Assembly: GCA_025594325.1 (NCBI GenBank)
Contig: JANHCV010000004.1
Location: forward strand, 62,001-126,000
DNA: 64,000 nt
Direction of reading: 5' to 3'
Origin: Blastocladiella emersonii ATCC 22665
Taxonomy: Eukaryota; Blastocladiomycota; Blastocladiomycetes; Blastocladiales; Blastocladiaceae
The position numbers and the translations under genes are program-made. The notes under the pieces are model-generated. The model was not told the origin of the DNA, made no database searches, and saw only the letters and a list, made by a program, of their open reading frames with translations. Below are positions 34,828 through 45,520 of the stretch, piece by piece. The stretch's first letter is position 1. Each line of letters starts with the position of its first letter.

Positions 34828-36472
34828 ATGTACCACGGCGGCCCACCCGGCGGCGGCGGTTTCTACGAGGACGACCACCGCGGCGGTGGCGGTGACGGCT
34901 ACCGAGGCGGGGGCGGCCGCGGTCGCGGTGGCGGGGGCCGCGGCGGTGGCCGTGGCGGCCATGAGCCCGGCCGCAGCCGCGACGTCGAGGAGTGGATCAA
35001 CGAGCGGCACATGCGCGAGCGTCAGTCGCGCACGCTGTTCGTCCGCAACGTCAACTTCTCGTGCACGGACCGCGACCTCGAGGACATGTTTCGGCAGTAC
35101 GGCGAGATGCGCGACTTTTTCAGCATGACGCAGCGCCGCGGGATCGCGTTCGTCACCTTTGTACGTCGGTCTCCCATCAGTACGACACGACTCAGCCACT
35201 GACACCGACCACGCGACGTAGTTTGACCTCCGCGACGCGCAGCGCGCCAAGGAGGCGCTCAACCAGGCGATCCTCGCGGGCCGGCCCATCGACGTGCACT
35301 ACTCGCTGCCGCGCGAGACGGTGACGCCCGAGACCCCGTGCGACGAGTCCAAGAACCAGGGCACGCTCAACATCACGTTCGAGAACCCGGCCGACGCTCA
35401 CCGCATCACGCACGACGACCTGTACCGCCGCTTCGCCGAGTTCGGCGAGGTGTCGCTGGTCGACGTGGACCCGCGCGGCACCCGGTTCGTCGAGTTCTTC
35501 GACTCGCGCGCGTGCCTCAAGGCGCAGCGCGCCGTCCACCGCACCGCCATCAACGGTGCCCGCGTCTCGCTCGCCTTCTCGTGGGACAAGGCCACCAAGG
35601 AGGCCGTGTTCCTCGGCCAGGTCAACCGCGACCGCGACGAGTACTTTCGCCGCAACGCCGCGGCCGCGCGCGGCGCCGGCCCGCCCCCGGGCCACGGTCC
35701 CGACCGCTACGCCGGGTCGCCGCCTCGCGGTGGCTACGGTGGCGGAGGATCCATGCGTCCGCGGTCGCGTTCTCCCCCGCCGCCGCCGCGGCCTCGGTCG
35801 CGGTCCCCGCCGCGCGGTGGGTACGGCGGCGGTGGCGGTGCGGACCCGCGGCGCCGGTCGCGCAGCCGCGAGCGGGACTGGGAGCGTGAGCGTGAACGTG
35901 AGCGCGAGCGTGATCGGGTGCGCGATCCGCGTGCGCCGGGCGCTGGTGGACCGCCGGGGTACGACCGGTACCCGGGCAGCGGCAGCGGCAGTGGGCGCGA
36001 TCCGCGTGACCGCCCGGACCCGCGCGACCGGCACCTGAAGCACGACCCGCGCGACCGCGGCGATCCGCGGTACCGCCGGCGCAGCCGCAGCCGCAGCCCG
36101 CCGGGGTCGTCGTCGCAGTACCCGCCGGGGTCGTCGTCGCAGTACCCGCCGCCGTCGGGCGGCGCGCGGCCGGCGCAGGGCCACGTCGGGCGCACGGCGC
36201 CGCTGAGCGCGCAGTCGATCAGCGCCGAGGAGGCGCAGCGCATGATCATGGCGGCGGCGGCCGGTGGTGGTGCTGCGCCGCACGCTGCTCAGGCTCAGGC
36301 GCAGGCTCACGCGCAGGCGCACATGCAGGCGCACATGCAGCAGATGCACCAGGCGAACCCGATGGCGGCGGCGGCAGCGGCCGGGTACCAGTACAACCCG
36401 GCGCTCCTCGGCATGATGGCGAACCCCATGATGTCGCTCTTCAGCCAGCTCGTGCCCGGCGCGAACGCCGCT

Positions 36473-36528
<56 letters not shown>

Positions 36529-37054
36529 GCACCAGGCTCAGCACCAGGCTCAGCAAGCCGCACAGCAGACCAGCGCTCCGCCGGCTGCTGCCCCGGCGAC
36601 GGCGGCTCCCGCGGCGCCAGCGGTCAACCCGATGCTCGCCACCCTGCTCGCGCAGTTCCAGTCGGCGGCAGCTGCCGCGGCGGCGGTACCGCAGGCACAG
36701 GCTCAGGCGCCGGCTCCCGCTCCGGCTCAGGCGCAGGCCCCCGCGCAGGCCCCCGCTCAGGCCCCCGCGCAGTCGTACAACCCGGTCAGCAACGCGTACA
36801 TGCCCGCGGGCGCTGCCCACGCCAAGCCCGCCGCCGCCCCCGCGACCACCGCGACCGCTGCTGCCCCGCCGACCAGTGCTCCGGCGCCGGCGGTCTCCGC
36901 CCCCAGCACGACGGGCGCGGGCGGGCCGCAGAACGAGATGTACACGCACTACCTGCAGTACCTGACGGCGGCGCGGGCGGCGCCGGCGTCGTCGCCCAGC
37001 GCGGGATCCGGCGCGCCGACGGGCAACGGCAGCGCCAGCGGTGGCGGGCAGTGA
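34828..37054 (+). CDS. Mei2-like two-RRM RNA-binding protein with RGG, RS and Q-rich regions
   Basis: Exons 34828-35160 and 35222-37054 flank a 61-nt intron inside RRM1, giving 721 aa. Residues 1-50 are Gly/Arg-rich (RGG-like). RRM1 (~70-150) has RNP2-like TLFVRNVNF and RNP1-like RRGIAFVTF and ends VHYSLPR. RRM2 (~175-255) starts NQGTLNITF and includes GTRFVEFFDSRACLKAQRA. The spacing and the DLRDAQRAK and HYSLPR motifs match the first two RRMs of Mei2-like proteins. The third, C-terminal Mei2 RRM is absent. Residues ~290-410 are Arg/Ser/Asp/Gly-rich with RERE runs. The C-terminal half is Ala/Pro/Gln-rich with a long poly-Gln at about 36475-36522. Mei2 proteins promote meiosis by binding RNA; here a role in mRNA regulation is all that is supported. 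Confidence 0.82.
36475..36522 (+). repeat. CAG repeat (poly-Gln) in the RRM gene
   Basis: About 16 consecutive glutamine codons, nearly all CAG, inside a Q/A/P-rich low-complexity tail. Confidence 0.85.
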
Positions 37055-38750
37055 TGTGTGGGGGGACGTGATGGCTTACGATGAAATACAAACTCGCGAT
37101 TTACTAGCACGTCACGCGTCGACCGAGCGAAGCGATCAGCGAGTGAGTGAGTGAGGCGAGGTGAGGCGCGAGCGGGTGCGAGACGGGAGACAGAATAATT
37201 TATTCGCCACGCGTTTCCGGCACGCGGCGGTGAGACGCGTGTCGCGCGTCGCGTGTCCCACCGCCGCGCCGCGCTGCCGTCCCCGCCGCCGCCGACTTCG
37301 GCCGCCCGATGCCCGCGCGCGACATTGCCCAATAATCATCTCCACCCCTGCGCCAGCCGGACGGATCCGCCCTTCCATAGACCCGCACCGACTCGCCGCC
37401 GCCGGATCCGCGCGCCATCGTCTCCTCGCTGCTGCTGCTGCCGAGTGCCCGCGCCACCCACCACCACTGCCGCAACGCCGCCGCCACACGCTCCTCGGAC
37501 GGATCGCAGCCCAGGCTACGGAGAGTGCGCCCGCGCCGTCGCCCCCGTCCACCTTGCAGAGGCATCGGCCCGCCCGCGCCGCGAGATCACTGGATACCCC
37601 GCTCGCCCGCGCACGCCGCCGCTCCTCGCCCTCCCCCTCTGCCCTCCCCGCCACGAGCGCGCATGGACGCGGCTGCAGACTGCGGACTGGCCGTCTCCAC
37701 GCTCCCACTGCCGCCACTGCGCTCATCGCCGAGAGCCGACGCCGACGCCGACGCCGAGGCCCACACGCCGCTCGCCTCGCCGGACCGCTGCTGCCGCCCG
37801 CCCTGCACCAGGTTCCCCGCTTGGTACGCCGCTCCGGTCACTGAAGAGCGCGCACGGGCGATTGCTAACGCTTGGCGGTCGGACCGCGCCGTCCTCCAGC
37901 CACGCCCTTGCCCGCCCGCCGAGTTTGATTGCCGGGCGCCGCCAGCCGCTCGCTCGCTGCTGCTTCCCTGCTGCTCTCGCGAGCGCTCCTCGCTCTCCGC
38001 ACTCATCGGCCGCCCTGCCGTCCTCCGCACCGCGGACCCACCACGACTACCTGCAACGAATCTCTCGCGCCCCGCCCGGCTGGTCCTGCCGTCCGCCCGC
38101 AGCGACCCGCACGCACCCTCGCCGTCCCACCCCCGTCGTCCCTCCCCTGCCGCTGGACGGTCGGTGAGCCCCATCGCCGTCCCGCACCGCCCGGCTACGC
38201 GGCCCCGGTGCTTGCCGCCCGCCGCCCGCCCCTCGCAGGCAATTTCGGCGTTTCTCGCGCCCGCTCGCGCCCGCTCGCTCGGCCGTCGCCGCCGCCGCGG
38301 CCCACGCTGGCCGCCCCTGTGCCCGCCGCCCGCCCCGCCCGTGCCCCCCGCTGCCCTCTACTCGGGCCCGCGACCGACGCCACTTCATCGCCGCCGCCGC
38401 CGCCGCCGCCGCCTACGCTCGGCACTCGCTCGCTGCTCGTCGCCGGCGACCTCCGCGCCCTCGTCTTCCGCCGGTCGGTCGGACCCTCCTGTACCTGCAG
38501 CATTCCCACCGCCCGCGCCGAATTCGCGCCTCGTCCGCGACCTGCCGCGGCGCCACACGCCCGCCTACCTTCTCTTGGCAATTCGACGCACGAAACCTTT
38601 GTGCCGTCCCCTGCCGGCCGGCCGTCCGCGCACCCGTCTCCCTCCCTCCCTCGTCCCCACCGACCCCCCTCCCTACCCGACCGGACCCGTGCACCCCGGC
38701 CGCCACAACCCGTTCCCCGAGCCACCGCCACCCCACCCCCGTAGTCCGCC
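37055..38750. other. C-rich leader/intergenic region before the G-alpha gene
   Basis: About 1.7 kb with a strong plus-strand C bias from roughly 37300 to 38750. Several frames are open for hundreds of codons because stop codons are rare in such sequence (for example 37525-38910). The translations are Pro/Arg/Ala-rich and match nothing. It is best read as promoter plus a long pyrimidine-rich 5' leader of the G-alpha transcript, possibly with leader introns. There is no TATA box. Confidence 0.5.
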
Positions 38751-39883
38751 ATGGGCGCATGCCTGTCGACCGACGATGCTGCTGCCACGAGCCGGAACGC
38801 CGAGATTGAGCGCCAGATCCAGCTCGACGCGGAAAAGTTCAAGCGCGAGTGCAAGATCCTGCTGCTCGGCTCGGGCGAGAGCGGCAAGAGCACCATTGTC
38901 AAGCAGATGAAGATCATCCACCAGAACGGCTACTCGCGCGAGGAGCTGCTCGGCTACCGCTCCACCGTCTTCTCCAACACGATTGACTCGATGCGCGCCC
39001 TCATCGAGGCCCTGCGCACCCTGGCCCTCGACTACGAGCTCGAGGCCAACCGCCCGCTCGCCGAGCGCTTCCTCGACCTCGTCGACTCGCGCAAGCTCAA
39101 CCCCGACGACCCGCGCCTGCTCCCCGAGGCCGCCTCCATCATCGAGTCCATCTGGAAGGACCCCATGATCCCGCGCGCCCTCGCCCGCTCCTCCGAGTTC
39201 TACATGCTCGACTCGGCGCCCTACTTTTTCAGCGAGATCCGCCGGATAGCCGCGCCCGAGTACATTCCCAACGAGCAGGACGTGCTGCGCGCGCGTATCA
39301 AGACCACGGGCATCATCGAGACGCGCTTCACCATGGGCCAGCTGCAGATCCAGTACGTTTGTTCTTGTTCTACTGGAGGCGACTCGAGAACTGACGAGTG
39401 CGACGCGTGTGTAGCATGTTCGACGTGGGCGGGCAGCGCAGCGAACGGAAAAAGTGGATCCACTGCTTCGAGGCGGTCACGTCCATCATCTTCTGCGTGG
39501 CGCTGTCCGAGTACGACCAGACGCTGCTCGAGGACAGCACGCAGAACCGCATGGCCGAGTCGCTGGTGCTGTTCGAGTCGGTCATCAACTCGCGGTGGTT
39601 CATGCGCACGTCCATCATCCTGTTCCTCAACAAGGTCGACCTGTTCAAGGAGAAGCTCACCAAGGTGCCGCTGGCCCGCTACTTTGAGGACTTTACCGGC
39701 GGCGACGACCTCAACAAGGCGGCCAAGTACGTGCTGTACAAGTTCACGCTGCTCAACCGCGCCAAGTTGAAGATCTACCCGCACCTGACGTGCGCCACCG
39801 ACACGTCCAACATCCGCCTCGTCTTTGCCGCCGTCAAGGACACGATCCTGCAGAACGCGCTCAAGGACAGCGGCATCCTGTAG
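38751..39883 (+). CDS. Heterotrimeric G-protein alpha subunit
   Basis: A membrane-bound GTPase that relays receptor signals. Exons 38751-39352 and 39415-39883 flank a 62-nt intron that falls just before the DVGGQ motif; 356 aa, the normal length. The N-terminus MGACLS fits myristoylation at Gly2 and palmitoylation at Cys4. G1 is GSGESGKST, switch I has the arginine in [11 protein letters not shown]3 is [17 protein letters not shown] with the catalytic Gln, G4 is FLNKVDLF and G5 is TCATDT. The C-terminus ends DSGIL, with Ser where pertussis-toxin-sensitive alpha subunits have Cys at position -4. This resembles fungal subunits outside the Gi-like class. The receptor and effector cannot be told from the sequence. 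Confidence 0.96.
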
Positions 39884-40954
39884 CGGCACCCCGCATCTGC
39901 CCGCTCGAGCTCCGCCTGCCTGCCCTCCCTCTCTCCATTTTGTCTCTGCTAAACGCGCCCGCGGCCGCCGAGCCGATGCGCTCCCCCTCTCCTCTGCCCG
40001 CCCCGCCCTCCCTGGATAATGCCCGACTCGCTCGCTCGCCTCCTCTGCTCCATTTCCCGTCGCTCTCGCCCTTCCACCGTTTCTCTATATGTATCATAGC
40101 TTTGGATGTCCCTGCCTTGTTTGACGCGAGTGAGCGGGCCGCTAAATCAGTTTGGGAGACAGTCACGTGCGGCGAGACGTGAGACGCGACGCGTCGCGCC
40201 CTCGGCGCCGCGTTTCACCGCGCCGCGGTCCCTCGCCGCGGTCCCTCGCCGCGGCAAAGAGCGTGCCGTACCCCCCGCGCCATAAACGGCACCTCATTGT
40301 TCGGTGGATTCGATTGCTGTAGCCGAGTGCGCGGCTCGCGTGCCCACCGGGAGACGCGCAACACTTCGCCTCGACTCGGCTCGCGCCTTGCCCACCCCGC
40401 GACCGAACACACGCAACAGCTCATACCCCATACCCCACGTCGTCCGGCCGCGAGTGTGGCGCAGCGCGCTCGACTCTGCTCTCTCTCGATCCCCTTGCGC
40501 TCGCTCACTGTGCCCCGGACTCGGCTCCCCACTACCCGCCCCCCTTCCGCGCCTCCCGCCTACCCCGGCCCGCCGACTTGCCGCATCCGGGCCCTACCCG
40601 ACCCGGCCTCCCGATCCACCCGCGTATCCATACCCGCGCCGGATCCACGCGACGACCAGTGTACGTCGACTTCGAGCAGGGTCCCCACGCGTCTCCTCCC
40701 CGGCCGCCCGTGTCTCGCGTCTCGCGTCGCGTCTCGCGTCGCGCCACCGACCTCTCTCCTCGCGCGCGTCCCGGATCGCTGCTCTACTCTGATCCCATGT
40801 AACTCGCCCCTGCCCGGCCTCGCGACATCCTGCAATCCGCTGGCTGACTCGACCCCCGTCGACTGCTCCAGCTAGATCCGCTCGCGCGCTACTACACTCG
40901 ACGCACCACCGCGTGCTGCTGGCCAGCTCCGCGTCCATCCACACCTACCCGCCC
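39884..40954. other. Intergenic region between G-alpha and the beta-helix gene
   Basis: About 1.07 kb. It includes the G-alpha 3' end and a short tandem repeat of CGCCGCGGTCCCT at about 40221-40254. A C-rich leader of the next gene follows, with repeats of GTCTCGCGTC near 40710-40740. No supported gene. Confidence 0.4.
40221..40254. repeat. 13-bp tandem repeat
   Basis: The unit CGCCGCGGTCCCT occurs two and a half times; each unit contains the palindrome CCGCGG. Confidence 0.7.
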
Positions 40955-43900
40955 ATGAGCGCACCTCGAGACCCGGGCCGCGGCCCGCCGCCCGCTGCTG
41001 CAAGGCAACCGCGGCCGTGCACCGCCCCCGCCGCCTCCGCCATCCACCGCGCGCTCGTCGTCGGCGGCATGCTGCTCGGCCTCCTACTCCTCGCCTCGAC
41101 CGCCGCTGCGCAGACGGCTACTATCCGCTACTATGTCTCGCCGACGGGAAGCGACACCAACGACTGCCTCGCGTCCACGACCGGCCGCGTGTGCAAGACG
41201 CTGCAGCGCGCGCTCAACCTCGCACCGACTACGGGCGCCGAGATCATCATGGCCCCCGGCAACTACTCGGGTCCGGGGAACGTCGGGCTCACGTTCCCGG
41301 GCAAGACCGTCAAGTACGTTTAGTCGCGATTCTCGGCGTGGGACCGCGATACTGAGCCTCACCGTCGCACGCATAGCATCACGGCGCCCGGCGGGAGCGG
41401 GTCCACCTTCATCGACGGGCAGAGGACGAGCCAGATCTTCCGCCTCGTGGCCGGCGAAGCCGGATGGGTCGACGGGCTCACCATCACGCGGTACGTGTGC
41501 TCGACGCGATGAGCGGCTCTCGGGCGAGTCTGACGCGATCGTTTACGGATGTAGAGGTCAGTCGATCAGCGGCGGATGCGCGCTCTACAAGCAGTCGACG
41601 CTGGTCCGTACCCTCCGCACGGCATGGTCAAGAACCTCGTCCTGACCGACTCTCGCACGCCTCCGCGTAGAGCTTCCGCAACAGTGTCTTCGAGGCGTGC
41701 CAGGCCCTCAACCAGGGCACCGCGAGCAACAACAGTACGCCGCTGCCACACGCGTCGCACGTCTCGCTGGCTTTGCTTACTAACACCGGGACCGCGTGTA
41801 GCCGAGACGTTCGCCGAGGGAGGAGGCGCGCTGTACATTCTGCAGGCCGCGCCCAAGTTCGTCAACGTCACGTTCCAGTACAACTGGGCCAACCAGGCCG
41901 CCTCGAGCGCGTGGCTCGACAACGGCGGCGATGCCGGTACGCGCCGCCTTCACACGGCCATCATCGATGACGGACGAATCTGACCACAGCCACGACCGCG
42001 TAGAGTTCACCGACTGCAAGTTCCTGTACGAGCGCGCCGAGTCGTTTGGCGGGTCCATCGTGCCCGAGGGCACCAGTTACCCCAAGTTCACCAACTGCCT
42101 GTGGAACGGGTGCTTCTCCAAGTTCGGCGGCAGCATCGACACGGGGTCCACGTCGCGCGCCGAGTTCTGGGGCGTGACCGTGGCCAACTCGACGGGCCAG
42201 CGCGGCGGCGCCGTGTACCACTACAACATGGACAACGTCAAGTTCTACAACTCGCGCTTCATCAACAACACGGCCGAGACCAACGGCGGCGCCGTCGTCT
42301 TCTCGCTCTCGGTCAACAGCACCTACGTCAACTGCACCTTCGAGAACAACGTGGCCGGCGGCGTCGGCGGCGCCGTGTACGCCGAGGCCAGCTCCACCCC
42401 GCGCTTCTTCAGCACCACCTTCCTCCACAACACGGCGCCTGGCGGCGGCGGCGGCTACTTCAGCCGCGGCAACACCAAGACCGCCTTCAACGACTGCGCC
42501 TTTGTCAACAACACGGCCATCTACGGCGGCGCGCTGCTGTTCGAGGACTCGTCGATTGTCAACATCAACAACATGACGTGCACGGGCAACTCGGTCAACC
42601 TCGACGGCGGCTGCGTCAAGTTCCAGAACAGCGTGAACCTGACGGCCACCAACTCGTACATTGCCCGGAACTCGGCGACGACCGAGGGCGGCGGGATCCA
42701 GGTCGACTCGAGCAGCGTGATTACCAGTACCAACAACGTGATCGAGAACAACAAGGCGGGCACGATTGGCGGTGGCGTGTACCTGACAAGCACGGCGCAG
42801 GGCACCTTCACCAACACGGTGATCCGCAGCAACTCGGCGGCCAAGGGTGGCGGGTTCGGGCTCGGCAGCCGCGCATCGGCCACCTTCAACGGCGTCAAGC
42901 TCACGTCCAACACGGCGGGGCTCGGCGGCGGCATGTACACGTCGAGCTCGCAAGGGTTCACGGCCACGGCCGCATCCAACATGTCCTTCAACACGGCGCA
43001 GTTTGGCGGCGCCATCTTCTTTGACAGCAACTCGAACCAGAACACGATCACGGGCGGGACCGTCAGCGGCAACTCGGCCAAGGCCGGCGCCGCCTTCTTC
43101 TACAACGTGTGGGACCGCCTGCTCAACTACACGGGCACGAGCTTCACGGGCAACACGGCGCTGTACGGCCCGATCGAGGCGACCAAGCCGTGGCGCATGG
43201 TCAACATCAACGACTTGCGGCCGGGCTACTCGCCCAAGGACCGCTTCTCCATCTCGCTCAAGCTCGTCGACTACTTCCAGAACGTGGCCGTCGACACGCC
43301 CGACCAGGTGATTGTGACGATCGAGGGCCAGGGCGGGCTGCAGGTCGACTCGTCGATCCCGCGCCAGGGGTTCCAGGACGGCCTCGCCATCTTTGACAGC
43401 GTGATCGTGGCGGGGACGCTCAACAACGTGTACACGCTGAGCGCCGTGTCCAACTCGCTGCCGACGCTCAACTTCACGATCCAGGTCCTCAGCTGCGGAC
43501 CGGGCTACCAGAAGACGTCGCTCGCCAGCGACCCCGTGTACCGGTGCACGCAGTGCCAGCCGGGCACCTACTCGCTTGTCGCCGACTCGCAGTGCTACCC
43601 GTGCCCGACGGGCGCCGACTGCACCTCGGGCGGCGCCAACATCACGGCGCTCGAGGGATTCTGGATGGACCCGCGCTCGCTCGCCGACCTCAACCCGAAG
43701 CTGTACCGCTGCAAGTCGGGCAACTGCCTCGAAAAGTCGCAGTGCGCCGCCAACCGCTACGGCCGCCTGTGCTCGACGTGCGAGGACGGCTACAGTGAGT
43801 GGAACAGCAAGTGCCAGGACTGCACGCTCACGTCGCCCGGGTGGATGATGGCGCCGCTCATGTCGGGCATCATGTATGCCGCGTTCCGTACGTTGCTTCG

Positions 43901-45520
43901 CACCATTCCCGCCCGTCTGCCTTGACCCGAGTACTCGACTGACCCGTTGTCGTCCGCCGAAAATAGTCGTGCGGTACCCGCGGCTCACGGAAGCCGGTAT
44001 CCCCAAGTCGCTCGTCTTCTTCATCCAGTCGGCCATCATCCTGGTCGCCAACGACAAGCGCGTGTCGGCGCAGTCGTTCCTGCAGACGTTCAACGTGGCG
44101 TTCGACTGGATCATCAACCTCGACTACCGGTCGCGGTGCGTGCTCAACCTGTCGGCGCTGCCGCGGCTCGCCTACGACTTTTTCGCGCCGTCGACGCCCA
44201 TCATCGGCGTCGTGCTTTGCTACATTGTCATGCGCCTGTACCACGCCATCTTCCTGCACGCGCCCATGACCTCGTACTGGAACTGGCGAGTCATTGCCGC
44301 GTTCGTGTGGGTGCTGCTGTGGGGCTACATCATGGTCGCCAAGGCCACGTTCAACCTGCTCAAGTACGATCGATTGCTTGCTCGGGAGGGAGGGAGTTTT
44401 CGGCGGCGACGACTGACTTGATCTTGCGTTCGGGCTACCTGTAGCTGCATCCAGATAGGTGACGCACACGTCCTCGCGGCCGCGCCGGGTATCGTCTGTG
44501 GCAGTCCCGAGCACGTCCCGTACCAGGCCTTTGGTACGCCGAGAACTCGATCCGAGTCCCGCTGATCCACGACTCACTCACTCATTGCCAACCTATGTAG
44601 CGTGGGTCGTCGTCATCTTCTACATTCTCGGGCTCCCCGCGCTGTGCGCCGGGCTGCTCGTGTACTCGCGCAAGCGACTGATGGCGGACCCCAACTACCC
44701 GCTGGTCAAGGAGCTGTACCGGTCGTTCCAGCCGTCGCTGTGGTACTTTGAGATTGTGCTGACGCTGCGCAAGCTGCTCCTGACGCTGCTCGACGTGTTC
44801 CTCGCGCCGTTCGAGGCCGAGCACGCGCTGGCGCTGGCCGTCTTCTTCTACGCCATCTTCATTGTGCAGTACGCGACGCAGCCGTTCAAGAACCGGCTGT
44901 TCAACCGCGCCGAGGACTTCTTGCTCATGACGCTGATCCTCATGGCGGGGCTGTCCATGGGCGACACGATGCGCACCAACTACCTGTCGACCATGGACAT
45001 TCTTGGGGCGTCGTACGGGTTCGTGGTGATCGGGATCGTGGTCGTGCTCACGTTCATCGTGATGCTCACCAACACGGGGTCGCGCGTCGTGGCCAAGTTT
45101 GTGCAGAGCCACCCGGTCATTGCGCGGTCCATCAACAACATTGCCGCGGCCAAGGAGCGCGTCGCCGCCATGGGCTCGACGTACAGCATGCACGCGTCGC
45201 CCAAGGGCTCGATCGGCGCGCTCTCGTCCAAGAGCGGCAAGCACGGCGGCGGCGGCACCACGTCGCCCAAGGGCGGCGCGTCGACGCCGACCAAGAAGGC
45301 GTCCATGTCGCAGGAGCTCCACGCGACGAGCGGCCATCTCAAGTCGGCCATGAAGAACAGCCCCAGCATGCAGGGCGTCGTCAAGTCGTCGGCACTCGCC
45401 GAGGCCCGCGACTCGCGCGAGGCGCCACCATCGCCCACCGAGAAGCCCACCATCATGGTCACGCCAACGACCGTCGCCCGGCCACCACGGTCCGAGGGCG
45501 AAGAGGAGGCGGGACGGTGA
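40955..45520 (+). CDS. Beta-helix (Pmp-like repeat) / Cys-rich / multi-TM receptor-like protein
   Basis: Nine exons: 40955-41313, 41377-41490, 41555-41603, 41671-41734, 41802-41936, 42004-43887, 43967-44363, 44445-44533 and 44601-45520. Eight introns of 63-81 nt all join in phase (1336 aa). A hydrophobic stretch (ALVVGGMLLGLLLLAST) near residue 35 acts as signal peptide or anchor. The ectodomain starts YYVSPTGSDTNDC and has more than ten Pmp-like repeats of the type GGAVY...F.N, such as NGGAVVFS, GGAVYAEAS and FGGAIFFDS, predicting a right-handed beta-helix. A Cys-rich stalk follows (CTQCQPGTYSLVADSQCYPC, then CSTCEDGYSEWNSKCQDC). The C-terminal half has about seven hydrophobic segments, beginning near FIQSAIILVAN, and ends in a Ser/Lys-rich cytosolic tail. 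Proteins of this architecture are known from chytrids, oomycetes and other protists and are rare in ascomycetes and basidiomycetes. Adhesion or sensing is inferred. An alternative ATG is at 40913. Confidence 0.85.

Noticed and set aside
37525-38910. 461-codon open frame upstream of and overlapping the G-alpha gene
   Set aside because: Pro/Arg/Ala-rich translation typical of C-rich DNA, no recognisable domain, and it overlaps the clearly real G-alpha start in another frame.
44445-44458. 14-nt micro-exon in the beta-helix gene
   Set aside because: It splices in phase, but extending the exon to a GTACGC donor at 44534 also keeps phase and restores a Cys-containing segment that fits the family better.
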